Source of the DNA: Chrysemys picta bellii
Taxonomy: Eukaryota; Chordata; Testudines; Emydidae
Assembly: GCF_011386835.1 (NCBI RefSeq)
Contig: NC_088791.1
Location: 57,493,498 to 57,557,497, forward strand
DNA length: 64,000 nt
Reading direction: 5' to 3'
In this document: in pieces, positions 54,601 through 63,879 of the stretch
Position numbering within the stretch: the first letter of the stretch is position 1
Layout: each line of letters begins with the position of its first letter
Notes under the pieces: model-generated
The model's input: only the letters and a program-made list of their open reading frames with translations
Told to the model about the DNA's origin: nothing
Database searches by the model: none
Made by a program: the position numbers and the translations under genes

Positions 54601-56045
54601 TATGACAGATTAATGTTTACTGGTCACTCTATACTACCCTCTTGAACAAAGAGAAAGACCACAACAGACTTTCTTTCATAACCCTACCATTCAGAACTGA
54701 TTTAAAGAACACTTTGGTCTTGCACAGGGGGAAATTTTCCTTAAGAAGATTTAAACCCCTTTATAATTGTATATTATATCATAACAGCAGATTCAACTTT
54801 TTACTTCGGACACAAGGCTCCGTTTTTAATCCATCCTGGTAGACAGTGCTGCAATGAAATCAACATCCAAACTGCCATTGAGATTTCAGTGGGAGCAGAA
54901 GCAGCCCAATGAATAGTTCTCAATTTTCATAGCATCAATCCTGATTTTCCCAGAGGTGTTTGAAAACACTAAAAATATTAATAGAAGAAAAAATATTTAA
55001 AATTACCTCACTGATATAGCCACTCTGGTTCTAAGACAGTAGTTTTTTTGGGGGGGGAGCATAATTTTTATAAACGTGAATATCTATCACCCCTTCTCTA
55101 TAATCCATATAGATAGTAATTTGAGGGCAGAAACTACAATTACTTTTACTCAGTCAATAGGACTCTCCGTAAGGAATACTATTTATTTAGATATTTCTAA
55201 GGGAACAACGGGGGGAATTTACTGCAATTGAGTATTGATCTTCCAATTGATGCAAAAAAAATGCTTTTGAAAATGTAGTTGCACTTCTTTGAATTGTATA
55301 ACTTTATACCAGTACTTTGGAATTGGCCAACCACACTCCGCAAACGCTCCTATCAAGGTGTATGCCACACAAGTAAATCACCAACCATCAACATTAGCAG
55401 CTAAATGGAAGACAAGAGGTGGGCAATTACACAGCTGGGCACAAGGGTCGGGGGCTTGAACTGAGCAATTTAAAAACATTAAACCAAAGCTTATTCTGTG
55501 CGGGGGGGCGATGAACTTGCGAAATACCCTCGGGGACATCCCAGCCCCATAGGCTGCGGCAGAGCCAGGCTTTCAGCCTCTGGACCGGGCTGGAGTCTAG
55601 GGTGTCTCTAATCGATGAATGACTCCGCCCGCTGCCCAGCGAGCTCCCAAGGGGAAGTTTTGCCGGCGCTGTCGGGGGCCGGTGTACCCCGGGCGGGGCG
55701 CTGCTGCGGGGCGAGGGGAGCGCGCTCACCTGTGGCTGCAGGAGGGAAGATGCCGGTGGCTTTATCCGGAGCCCGCGCTGGCAGCCCGCTGCTGGCCGCG
55801 GCGGAGGAGTGAAGCCGGGGACAAGCCCATCGGGCCGGGCCGGGGCCCCCCGCGGGGCTGGCTGGTTCCGCCGCCGGGCACAGCGTGAGCGGGCCGGGGA
55901 GGGGGCGGGCGGGGCTCGGCGGGGCCGCCCGCAGCAAGTTCTCAATCAGGAAACTTTTGCCCAGGTTGCCGGAGCCAGGCGGCGCCGGTAGGTCGAGCAG
56001 CGCCGAGGAGCCCGCGACGCCCCAGCCCAGGGCGGTGGGCAGCAT
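33348..56045 (-). CDS. DBX2: DBX2, homeobox transcription factor, four exons, complete
   Basis: A nuclear DNA-binding regulator of the Dbx family, known for patterning interneuron progenitors in the neural tube. Coding exons in order are 56045-55730, 40750-40655, 36093-35906 and 33677-33348 (316, 96, 188 and 330 bp; 309 residues; TAA stop). Exon 1 holds the N-terminal block [14 protein letters not shown], an eh1-like repressor motif region. Exon 2 holds [13 protein letters not shown], a DBX2 hallmark. The homeodomain runs from [19 protein letters not shown] (exon 3) to [19 protein letters not shown] (exon 4). The intron splits it between Q44-like and V45 of helix 3. The exon 4 tail ([15 protein letters not shown], then [14 protein letters not shown]) matches DBX2, not DBX1. 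Human DBX2 is slightly longer (339 residues). All splice sites are GT-AG and all phases agree. Confidence 0.95.
33786..33858. repeat. Palindromic short repeat (CTCCATTGAA type)
   Basis: TCAACATAGCTCCAGTGAAA with its mirror AAAGCTATGCCGACTAACAC forms an imperfect palindrome. The same type occurs at 51340-51408 and 43226-43322. Confidence 0.5.
34640..35110 (+). mobile_element. L2-type LINE 3' end, + orientation
   Basis: The text matches the turtle L2 3' region: CTTAAGACTCATCTTTCCCA, then GCAAAGCAGGTGATCTGTTA, later CCAGGGCAGGTACTATC and CCAATGCACTGGGGTCCCC. It lies in intron 3 of DBX2, antisense to the gene. Confidence 0.7.
35799..35886 (-). mobile_element. L2 tail next to the DBX2 exon 3 donor
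   Basis: ATTATTATTTATTACTTGTC, then AGTAGCACCTAGGAGCCC and CCCCATTGTTCTAAGTGCTG, is the reverse of the L2 3' tail. Its edge is about 19 bp from the splice donor at 35905. Confidence 0.7.
35906..36093 (-). CDS. DBX2: DBX2 exon 3: most of the homeodomain
   Basis: The acceptor on the - strand is ATTTCCTCTAG and the donor GTATGG. It encodes [19 protein letters not shown], then homeodomain helices 1-2 and the start of helix 3, ending GLKESQ. Confidence 0.95.
36094..40654 (-). other. DBX2 intron 2
   Basis: A fold-back element lies at about 37640-37893. The rest is single-copy-looking; 40260-40650, next to exon 2, is a candidate conserved noncoding block. No other exon is seen. Confidence 0.5.
37640..37893. 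mobile_element. Fold-back MITE
   Basis: The arms of about 100 bp are inverted: TTTAGTCTGAATAGAGTCCT ... GTGTCTGAGTGGTTTTAAA against TTTCAAACCACTCAGACAC ... AGGACTCTGTTCAGACTCAAA. The loop is about 45 bp. The ends and target duplication are not clear. It lies inside DBX2 intron 2. Confidence 0.65.
40655..40750 (-). CDS. DBX2: DBX2 exon 2
   Basis: The acceptor on the - strand is TTATTTGCAG and the donor GTAAGT. It is 96 bp with phase 1 on both sides, encoding [20 protein letters not shown] and AFP. The other two frames also stay open over this stretch, so the frame is set by the exon phases and by similarity to DBX2. Confidence 0.9.
41129..41197. repeat. Tandem duplication of about 35 bp
   Basis: GGGAGGGATACCTTTTAAAA with an A-rich tail occurs twice in direct succession, differing by a few bases. 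Confidence 0.8.
41991..42290. mobile_element. Harbinger-like MITE with long perfect hairpin (copy 2)
   Basis: The ends are GGCCTGGTCCCCACTAAG and AAGTGAAGACGTACCC. TTA lies on both sides (41988-41990, 42291-42293). The core has arms GGATCGATTTATCGCGTC and GACGCGATAAATCGATCC, an 18 bp perfect stem with a 7-base loop. It shares TAGCTGAATTCGA with the copy at 32714. Confidence 0.85.
42825..43143. mobile_element. hAT-like MITE with long inverted arms
   Basis: The ends are CAGTGTTTCTCAAACTGGGG and CCCCAGTTTGAGAAACACTG, fully complementary. The flanks are CCTTAAAT (42817-42824) and CCTTAGAT (43144-43151), one mismatch. The arms extend inward over GTTTGTTTACCTGCCCCGTC / GACGGGGCAGGTAAACAAAC-like text, so most of the 319 bp folds back. 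Confidence 0.9.
43226..43322. repeat. Palindromic short repeat
   Basis: GTAGTTCCATTGAAATCAAT with mirrored GGGAACTACACAGATTTACA. It is the same broad type as 33786 and 51340. Confidence 0.5.
43364..43745 (-). mobile_element. CR1 LINE 3' end, antisense
   Basis: It begins CATAGAATATCAGGGTTGGA and continues through CCCATTCCAGTGCTTCACCA and TTCTTCTCTTCTGCAGACTA, all familiar CR1 3' region text in reverse orientation. It is well preserved at about 380 bp. Confidence 0.9.
45565..46226. mobile_element. hAT-like MITE, 8 bp target duplication
   Basis: The ends are ACTCCTGGGGGAATTCTGCA and TGCAGAATTCCCCCAGGAGT. The flanks are CAAGCTCT (45557-45564) and AAAGCTCT (46227-46234). The left half is AT-rich and the right half GC-rich; frames over the right half are not protein-like. 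Confidence 0.85.
47169..47452. mobile_element. Possible MITE with GATTGCCAAC ends
   Basis: The left GGATTGCCAACAGTCCCTTA and the right CAGTCCCTTATTTTTGAAAT plus GTTGGCAATTCC suggest inverted ends and an internal direct repeat of CAGTCCCTTATT. An AT-rich simple stretch (TAAATTAAATTAAATAAAT) lies within. Confidence 0.45.
47917..48123. mobile_element. Head-to-head retroelement pair with hammerhead-like cores, 13 bp target duplication
   Basis: AACTGAAAGTAAA repeats on both sides (47904-47916, 48124-48136). The left arm (47926-47993) is antisense and the right arm (about 48006-48079) sense. They pair as a near-perfect palindrome (AGTCCTGTGGCACCTTATAG ... CTATAAGGTGCCACAGGACT). Each arm reads, in sense, CCGAC(G/A)A, a GTG(A/G)GTATTCAC(C/T)CAC stem-loop, then (G/A)AAA. 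That is the CUGANGA-stem II-GAAA order of a hammerhead core, with one or two decayed positions per arm. The tail GGGCTACCCCTCTGAT matches the 26396 copy. Confidence 0.75.
48195..48465. repeat. Interspersed repeat, probable DNA element
   Basis: The text AAAAATCATGAGATTTTAAA near the left and GGTGACATCTGGCAACACTG at the right is familiar from a turtle repeat. The ends are not resolved. Confidence 0.4.
49800..49960 (+). mobile_element. MIR-type SINE fragment
   Basis: The core and 3' part read TATGACCTTGAACAAGTCAC, GTGCCTCAGTTCTCCATCTG, then TGTGAGGTACTCAGATACTA, standard MIR text. Confidence 0.75.
51340..51408. repeat. Palindromic short repeat
   Basis: GATCCTCAGCTGGTGTAAAT with mirrored GAGCTACAGTTGAGGATCCC. 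It is the same type as 33786-33858. Confidence 0.55.
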
Positions 56046-56600
56046 CGCGGGGCTGCGCTGGCCGCGCCTCGCCCAGCACCCGGGGCCCGATCCGGCCGCC
56101 GCGCGGCCCCGGCCCCTGGGCTGAGGAGCCGGGGTCGAGGGCAGGCATGGGCCGGGGGCCGCTCTGGGGAGGCGCAGGGGCGGGAAGGTGTGTCCGCGCG
56201 CAGCCGGCGTGTCTGCGGCGCGGGGGCAGGAGGGACGCGGCCCACAATAAAGGGCTGCCCGAGCCCTGGGGGGGAGGGAGCAATTGGGCTCGTCCAGCCC
56301 CTCCACGGGCCTTCGCGCTGGGCGGGAGCGGGGCCGCTGGCACGAGCGCCCAGGACAACCCCGGCCTTGCCCAGCCCAGGCAGAGCCGACCGCGCCGGAC
56401 TGCTGGGGCTTCCCCCGAGAGCTGAACTCCTGCTGTCCCCCCGCCCTCCCCTGGGAGTGGCAGCGGCAGCAGCGATCGCGGCTTGGGGAAAATGCTCCTG
56501 CGGGGCAAGATGGGCAGCGACGTGTCAAAGTCCAGGCAACAACAATCGGGTTCCGAAACTGGCTCAAACCCGTTATGAAGCAAAGGCTGGGGGAGCTACA
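55400..56600. promoter_or_regulatory. CpG island over DBX2 exon 1 and promoter
   Basis: Very high G+C and dense CpG from about 55500 to 56560, falling abruptly on both sides. It contains exon 1 and the presumed start of DBX2. I see no firm TATA box; TTTATTG (read on - at about 56248) is a weak candidate. Confidence 0.8.
55730..56045 (-). CDS. DBX2: DBX2 exon 1
   Basis: The ATG at 56045-56043 starts [17 protein letters not shown], aligned with the known DBX2 N-terminus (MLPSAV type). It encodes 105 codons plus one base, ending PPAAT and G before the donor [17 protein letters not shown] is the conserved N-terminal motif. The longer frame upstream of the ATG is CpG-island sequence and not part of DBX2. 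Confidence 0.92.
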
Positions 56601-57405
56601 GGACACGGGTCATACTCGCCCTAGCTCCCTGGCAAGCTTGTTTCTACAAGAAGATGGGAAGGAGAGGGGAGATTTCCCTGTTTTATATCACGATCCAGTA
56701 GATGTAATCCCCTCACATCCTCTGTGTCTTGACATTTTAAAACCTGGCCAAAATCTTCACCTCACTTAATCCAGAGTAACTCCAAAGGAACTACTCCTGG
56801 TGTCCACCTTTGTAGCTGAGATGGGCATTGCCCCCCCGCCTATCATTATGGGAAGATGCCTCTGTTACTAGTTTAAAAATGGATGATCTATAAGGAACAA
56901 AGAAGTGATCTTGCTTCAAGCTCATGATCTCGCAAACAGTTCTCTCCTTCTGGGTATTTATATTTGCTTGCTACATCTAGTTTACTTTTTAAACATTTGT
57001 ATCAATAAACCTAATAAAATCAAAACTACATTATTAATAATCCTCAGCAATCTTGTCTGATTCCCATTGTTTGAGGGTATATAAAAGAAAACTTGGCAAC
57101 AATCCTACAATAATTTCTTAGTTAAAAGACACAAAGAGAGCCAAAACACAATCTGTTCCCAAGGTTAATAAAGTGGAATGAAGGGGATCACCAAACTCAT
57201 GTGAACTCTTTTACTTCAAGCAGCAGCAAAATATCTCTCCTGTTATAGTCCTTCCTTGTAAGCTACTCTGGATAAGGACTGTCTTTTAATAGATGTTTAA
57301 ACAATAATTGGACCATGATGCCTGACTGGGGTCTCCAGGCATTATCACACCAAATAACGATAATCACCCCAATAGTGGACTCAGCTATATCTTTAGGTAG
57401 GTGAG
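56601..57405. other. Upstream of DBX2, nothing recognised
   Basis: Ordinary AT-rich DNA after the island ends. No gene is seen. Confidence 0.5.
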
Positions 57406-57625
57406 AAGAAGGATGGCCTCATTGTTAAGGCACTGACTTAGGACTCACAAGAAGTGTGTTCAATTCCTAGCTCTCTCAAAGGCTCCTTATGTGTCCTGGG
57501 GCACTTTGGGTAAGAGCCTGGCCCTACTGAAGTCAGGGGGAGGGGTTGCCATTGACTTCAACAGAACCTAACTTGACCCTATGTGGAGGGGAAGCTCTAA
57601 ATGCTATTGTAATATAAATAATAAT
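57406..57625 (+). mobile_element. MIR-type SINE
   Basis: The tRNA-like head reads GGCCTCATTGTTAAGGCACT with box B-like GTGTTCAATTCC, followed by core text and a tail ending AATATAAATAATAATAG. Confidence 0.65.
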
Positions 57626-58755
57626 AGACAGACTTATTTTTATCATTTTAAAAAGCCTGGAGATACAAGTCTTCCCAGGAGAGCATGTGGTGTTGAACAA
57701 GACAGGTAGCTAGCTGCCTTACCAACTAACCCTCATGAATCTGTTCACATTGAAAGATTTATCCTTGCCTTTCTTCCATAGTTCAAACTCCCATTAGGGG
57801 GCTGATACATTGAAAGTCTCTAAAAACACACAACTCAGCACTTGGGAAGATTCTTTTAGAAGATACTTTTAGAAATCACCTAATATGTCTCTGAATGCAG
57901 TCATAAAAAATACTCATGAATAAAACATGACATCACCAGCAAATCGGAGTAGGCCTACCTCATCCAGTCCAAATCCAAGCCTCAGCATCTTACCTACGCA
58001 GTTTTCTCCAGTTGTAAACCTCCAAGAGTTGTGGATAAAATGTCACCACCAAAAATCATAATTTCATAAGCGTTAAATAATTTAAATGCTCTTTACACTC
58101 TGCCACATCTAGCCCACAGATACACTGGCCTAGCTCCCACTGGCATCTGTGATGGGAGCTTTCTGCCACCGCACAACACTCCCCTTTGGCAGACTCAGGT
58201 TCTCAAACTGATGTGTCATTTGGTAGGGCCAAAAGTGGGGGGATAGATAGATGAAAGAGAGAGACAACAGAAAGACAGAGATGAGGTAATGGGGACTTTC
58301 TAATGTTTCTTGTGCCTAGAAACACTAATGATTACCCTACCCGGACTCAGAGTTTTTAATGGATTATTTGCATTACATTTTATTACCCCTATATTTTCTC
58401 TTAACCATCAAGGATTCCTGATAGGGTATAGCACTGTCTCTCCTGCAGAAATATGTGTCTTCTTTCCTGCAAGTAAGCTTCACATATACCAGCCAAACCA
58501 GCAATACATATTTCCCATCAAATTGTATCAGAACATCTTGGTACTTATCATGGCGATTCTGTCACAAAAATGCCTTGTACATATGCATTATAGTACTGTT
58601 GTTTATAACATGATCACATTCTATTTCTCAAGTAAGATATCATACCATTTAACTGCAGCCTCAAGAGTATTTGTATCCTCTTGCAGTATACTGCTCTGAG
58701 GGGACTGGACAAAGTCTGCAAGAGTAATTTATTTTAAAAAAGCACAAATAATACC
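57626..58755. other. Intergenic, nothing recognised
   Basis: No exon or defined repeat. The longest frame (58310-58699 +) has no recognisable domain and lacks supportive context. Confidence 0.4.
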
Positions 58756-58763
58756 ATACTTAA

Positions 58764-58860
58764 TGTATGTCTATACGGCAAAGTTAGTCTGGGCTCTTCC
58801 TCAGGCATTGCCTCTAACCCCGCCTCCCATCCATACACAAAAACCTCTCATCTGAGTTTG
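58764..58860. mobile_element. Solo end of a Harbinger-like MITE
   Basis: TGTATGTCTATACGGCAAAG plus TTAGTCTGGGC resembles the right terminus of the 59076 element read in reverse. The partner end is missing. Confidence 0.45.
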
Positions 58861-59075
58861 GTGGTGCTTTCAACACAGGGTAACCAGCATGGCTGTGCAT
58901 ATGGATTAGAGCTCTGGTTTCATTTTCAGTTGGGCTGTTAACACATTCGCTTTGCAATGAGGATGGGGCTAAATCATTTAGTTGCTGATAGTCATCCAAT
59001 GCCTTCACATAATTCCCCCCACATGCCTAGAAGGACAGATAAGTTCTCCCCACAATTCACTGGGAAAGAATCATA

Positions 59076-59554
59076 GGCTACGTCTACACTTACAGTGGCA
59101 CGTAGAGTACAAACACAGCACACCTAGCTAGCATGTGTACAAATGGCAGTGTAGATAATGAGGCACTGCTTAGGAGAGAGATGCCAGAACCATAAAGTAG
59201 ATACCCAACAAGGCACACTACATGCCCAAGCCTCCCACATCTACACAGCAGTTTTTAGCAGTGTAGTGTCCCACTGCTTCCCTGCTGCCAGAGCCTTTCG
59301 GTGTTGCAGTGAAAGGCTCTGGCAGTGGGGAGGCAGCAGGGAAAAGTTCTGGCAGTTCCCTGCTGTTGGAGTTCAGCATACTGCAGCACAAAGCATCATG
59401 GGATTCCCGGATGTTCTAGCAACATACATGGCAAAGTGTAGCAGCAATTAGGGCACAGTAACTCAGGTATGATTATGCAGTGTGGCTGCTCACACCCAAA
59501 CTAGACTAACCCAGATGCAGCTCACCCAGGCTAACTCTGCAGTGAAGAAGTACC
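59076..59554. mobile_element. Harbinger-like MITE
   Basis: The ends GGCTACGTCTACACTTACAG and CTGCAGTGAAGAAGTACC are inverted. The flanks are ATA and TTA. The interior has a hairpin around TGCCAGAGCCTTTCGG / AAAGGCTCTGGCA. Confidence 0.7.
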
Positions 59555-60255
59555 TTACACAATATACTACAGATGAAGTATAATAGAGTGAACATAGCAG
59601 CATCAGCACAGGTACTTGGCAGACCAGCGTCAAAGCTAAACTCCTGCACTTGAGGAATTTAGCATTTGGTCAGGAGTTTATCTTCATGCATCACTGCTGC
59701 AGAGTCTCCATCCAAAGGCCTTGAGGAGCTCTGCCCCTGCGGAGCCTAGGAACTCTTCACTTACCTGGATGCTTCAATGGCTCATTAAGCCCTCAGGATT
59801 GAAACTACACTCCTGTTACTGAAGACTTTAGGATCTGGGCAGTAATTTACCTGCATGCTTCAATTCAATGCTCCTCACTCTGCAGAGCTGAAGCTAAAAT
59901 CCTGCAAAACAGTAGAGGAAATTTGCTCCAGCGGTGCTTAGGAACTTCTCAGGAGCTTATCCATACACAGGAGTGGATCTCATTTGCCAAAACTTTGGTT
60001 TCCCCTGGACAGTTTGGAGTCATTCTGACAATGATATAATCCACTGCACAGCTAAATTAATTGTGCCTTTGATGTAATTTAACAAGCTTAATACAAATAT
60101 TATGCATGCTCAGTAGGGAATTATTAAATTTTCATGATTTGGTCAAATCAAAATCAATTACTCTGAAACAAGGTTGTGCATGGATCCTTATAGAGAGCTA
60201 TGTCCCTACGAAATTTCAGCTTTCAAATCTCAACCATTTCAACTGTATAGCTATT
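59555..60255. other. Intergenic, nothing recognised
   Basis: Recurrent phrases such as CAGGAGTTTATC and GAGGAACT... suggest local degenerate duplication around 59640-59960. No gene is seen. Confidence 0.4.
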
Positions 60256-60257
60256 CA

Positions 60258-60478
60258 AAAATCATAGCATCATTGCACTGGAAGGGACCTCGAGAGGTCA
60301 TCTAGTCCAGTCCCCTGCACTCATGGCGGGACTAAGTATTATCTAGACCATTCCTGACAGGTATTTGTCTAACCTGCTCTTAAAAATCTCGATGATGGAG
60401 ATTCCACAACCTCCCTAGGCACCCTGACAGTTAGGAAGTTTTTCCTAATGTCCAACCTAAACCTCACTTGCTGCAATA
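60258..60478 (-). mobile_element. CR1 LINE 3' end, antisense, internally deleted
   Basis: It reads ATTGCACTGGAAGGGACCTC, GAGATTCCACAACCTCCCTA and TTTTTCCTAATGTCCAACCT, all CR1 3' text in reverse. It is shorter than the 43364 copy. Confidence 0.88.
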
Positions 60479-60849
60479 GGTTGCAACTATTTATTTTATA
60501 TAATACTATATTTTTCTATTATATACAAATATCTGGAATGTTTTTGCTCAAACTTCCCCAAAAATGTACCATTGGTAAAATACCAAGCCTGAAAAATATC
60601 AGGATGAAAGGTGAGAATTTCAGAAAGTTATGAAAGAGTAAAAGCAGGACTGGAAATCAGTATGGAACCTTCTCTGAAATAGCACTTACCACTATTATAT
60701 ATTTATAACCTGTTAACAGGATTTTGTGAACAACTTTGAAAATGATTTTTTAATCTATTCCCAGGGTTTATTTCAGATGTTTGATTTGTGAGCCTCAAAC
60801 TAGGCCTGCAGTACTAAAGGCTGGCTTGAGACCTTCCTGAAAATCAGGA

Positions 60850-61052
60850 CCATAGGGTCAGTGACCTGACAACTGATCTACATGTGTGCTCAGAGGTGAA
60901 AAGTTAGCACAGCATGGGCTTCAGCATGAGTAGAATACATACACAGGATCAGTGTCAGGCTTGAACTACCTGCACTGAAACCTGCTGCTACTGTTATCTG
61001 AGCTAGCTGGATTCAAGTTAACTCAGGCTTTTGCTATGTAGACATACCCTAA
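60850..61052. mobile_element. Probable Harbinger-like MITE, right end clear
   Basis: It ends CTATGTAGACATACCC followed by TAA, the terminus type seen at 30013. The left end is not convincing. Confidence 0.4.
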
Positions 61053-61084
61053 GTCAGTATATGAGAACAAAGTGAATTCCAGTT

Positions 61085-61205
61085 TTCCATTAAGCAAAGG
61101 AGTCGTGGAGTGGCTACCCTGGTGGGCTAGATAACAAAGTAGCATCAGTCCCATTTTACAGCTGTTGAAAGGTGAGGTACAGGAAAATTAAACAGCTTGT
61201 CAGTG
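61085..61205 (-). mobile_element. MIR-type SINE fragment, antisense
   Basis: CCATTTTACAGCTGTTGAAA and GTGAGGTACAGGAAAATTAA are the reverse of MIR 3' text. Confidence 0.65.
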
Positions 61206-61400
61206 AGGCATTGTTATGTAGTGGATTAGTCATGTGTTTAGGGCTCTAACACTGAGTTGCTATATTATCTTTAGCAGGTCTCTGAGCCTCAGTTTCCCTA
61301 ACTGTAAAATGAGGATAATATTATGTAGCTGTTTTATAGAGACGTTGTCAGACCTACCCAATTAATGTTTGTAAAGTGATATCAATACACCCAAACTTTT
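61206..61400 (+). mobile_element. MIR-type SINE
   Basis: TCTCTGAGCCTCAGTTTCCC, then AACTGTAAAATGAGGATAAT, is canonical MIR. It lies directly beside an antisense MIR. Confidence 0.85.
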
Positions 61401-63753
61401 ATTCAGCTCAGTCAGTGGCAAATGTGAATATAATTCAAGAAATCTGGGCTCTCAATGTCCTGTACTTATTCTTGTAGGCAATATAATTTCTAGAGCGTTG
61501 TTCTTGATTTATGCCCCTCTTCTTCCTTCCCTTCCTATTCCCTGCCTGGATTTTACAGCCCTGATATGTTGAAATCTGTATAAGGTTTGCCAGGTTTGTC
61601 AAGCCCTTGAAAGGTTAGATTTAGCTGAAGCATTTCACATCACCCCAGGTAGCATACCCACTTTGGGATGAACAGAAAAACTGGACAGGAAATTCTACTG
61701 GGGATGGGAGACTCCAAAAGTGTCAAATTCCACCTGAACAAATATACTTAACAGGAACTCCTACTGCAATTCCATGATAAACTTCCAGTGCTCTTAATTT
61801 CAAATGATGGAATCAATTTCCTTCAAACTTGGCTTGTTTCTTAGATCTCAACAAATTGTAAACAACAAGAAAGAATCCAAGTTTGAAAAAAAATTGGTTC
61901 CCTGGTGGTGTATTATATATGCACAATATTTCTTACTGAAACATGAAACAAGTTTATTGTGTGATTTTAACACACATGGAACTGTAGCGACATGGATGTT
62001 GCTGAATCTTTTAAAAATATGCACCTCTGGGCAGAAACCACATATGGAAAATTTCAGTCCAAAAGGATTTTACATCAGAATAATATGAGCAACTGAAAAG
62101 GAGGTTATATATGGAAGTTGCATTCCAATTTTAACTATATTGTAGCAAGATCTGCTATTCCAACTATAACATAAAGAGCTCAGTAGACAGTCTTTGAAAC
62201 ATACAGTGTGTTCCTGAAGATGAGTTACATTCTCAATAGTAACTGCATTTCATGTCAGCAGAGTCAAAAATAGGAACATTTATGTGACAGCCTTCAGTAT
62301 AGCCTAATATACACCAGTATGAATTACTACCAATATAGAGGTGTGTTGTTTTTCCCACTAGTCTGCTGATGTATAAGAAAACATTTCCTGACGGTTTTCA
62401 GTGTCTCATGTATTTCAAGAAGCTAGTACTGTTTACCTTTCACTCTGAGGAAAGTGAAGCTGTTGCAAGGGTGTGTGATTGTTTTAGTGAAGGTATTTTA
62501 GATATTGGACTAATTGGATGAAGTACATGTAGCATTGTGCTTGTAGTCAGGGCAGGGCAATTTTCTAGAGGAATGTATCTTTTACTGTATTTTTAGCCAT
62601 ATATGAATTATTAAACATACTTATAATAATCTGTGCCAGATTCAAATAGTGTGGAGGAAGTGTTAGAAATCACCAATGACTCCAGTCCCCATCTCGTTCT
62701 ACTGCCTCTCTCCAGTGCTCTTGCTCATTCCATCTTCTTCCTGATTCCAAAATGATCTATTATATCACCACAGCTACCATTTCCTGAGCTTTAGCCACAG
62801 TCAAGGCTCAGGAGACAAGAGGGCTCTGTGGGCTATTGCACTGTTCACAAATACCTAGGACCCTCTCTGATTGGACCAAAGTATCCAGATCAATACAGCA
62901 AGGTAGACAATTTCTATTTACATTTTCTCAGCCTACGTTGCATGTCATCAGGCAAAATTCCCACTGAAGGAACTTGAAAATTTGCCTGAATAAGGTTAAT
63001 AGGATTGTTGCCAATAAAGGTAAGGTATAGAGTGGGACATGTAAGATTCCATACATAACCCATGGATTTTTAATATGAAGAAAGTTCTCCACAAGTGCTT
63101 AACTTTTCAGAGGAAACTTATTAGAAAAATTACATCTTGTGTTAAGTATATGCATGCTCCATACTTCATCTTCCCACTATAAGTCTTTTATGATTTGTAT
63201 GTGTATGGCTGCTTCTCAGAGCGGATAAACTCTTCTTTGAAACAGTCATGATTAATTTATTTTTTAAAACACCTTTAAATGTTGGAAATAATTGTTTCCC
63301 AAAATAGCACAGAATCAAAGTCTATCTGTGGTAAAAGGAGAACATTAGCTTGCTTTATTTGACCTACTTAATTAATTTCTGTTAAATTTAGTAACATAAT
63401 GCTAGGGAGCTACTGTAGGCGGGTTACTGTATTAGCATTTCACCTTTAGAGATCCAGGTTCAAATTTTGATTAGGTCCCAAATGGCTATGGGTTTGGAGG
63501 TGGCAGATTTTACTACTTGGGAAGAATAATGGAGAGTGGCAAAGGCAGATAACTCTTTATTTTGTGACTTGCAATTTGCCAAAGGAAACAAAACTTTGAG
63601 AGTCGGATCTCATCCCAGTCTTTAGTGCCCAATGGTGCAACCCTTCCTCAGACAAAATTCTCACTGAAATCAGTGGGAGTTTACCCTGAGTAAAGAACTG
63701 CAGGATTGGGCCCTTGGTGAGCATTTCTCTGTACCACGAATCTATCATACAAT
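61401..63753. other. Intergenic, nothing recognised
   Basis: AT-rich, without exon signals. A short phrase near 63650-63720 (CAGTGGGAGTTTACC, ACTGCAGGATTGGGCCC) is a widespread sauropsid repeat scrap, also hinted at near 35670 and 52990. Confidence 0.45.
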
Positions 63754-63764
63754 TTAGCATGTTG

Positions 63765-63879
63765 TATGATTACCTTTCCCAGCCCTGATGAAGATCTCTG
63801 TGGAGCTCAAAAGTTTTTCTCTTTCACCAACAGAAGTTGGTCCAATAATATATAGTACCTCATCCACCCTGTCTCTAAC
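63765..63879 (+). mobile_element. Short retroelement with hammerhead-like core, 11 bp target duplication
   Basis: TTAGCATGTTG flanks both sides (63754-63764, 63880-63890). In sense it reads CCTGATGAAGATCTCTGTGG, AGCTCAAAAGTTTTTCTC, then CACCAACAGAAGTTGGTCCA. CTGATGA is an intact CUGANGA box; a possible stem follows and then AAAA in place of GAAA. A second small hairpin (CCAACAGAAGTTGG) lies downstream. It resembles a widespread sauropsid repeat. Confidence 0.7.

Larger units (their letters stand above)
40751..55729 (-). other. DBX2 intron 1 (15 kb)
   Basis: It carries the repeats listed separately (41129-41197, 41991, 42825, 43226, 43364, 45565, about 47169, 47917, about 48195, 49800, 51340). 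No additional coding exon is seen. The block 51700-51900 (GCTGATGGAGAGTCACAATG onwards) looks non-repetitive and may be regulatory. Confidence 0.5.

Noticed and set aside
55608..56606. A 332-codon open frame on the - strand over the CpG island
   Set aside because: Only the part from the ATG at 56045 to the donor at 55729 matches DBX2. The rest is open because GC-rich DNA has few stops.
58310..58699. A 129-codon frame as a gene
   Set aside because: No domain, no splice context, and codon use looks random; a frame of this length is expected by chance in 64 kb.
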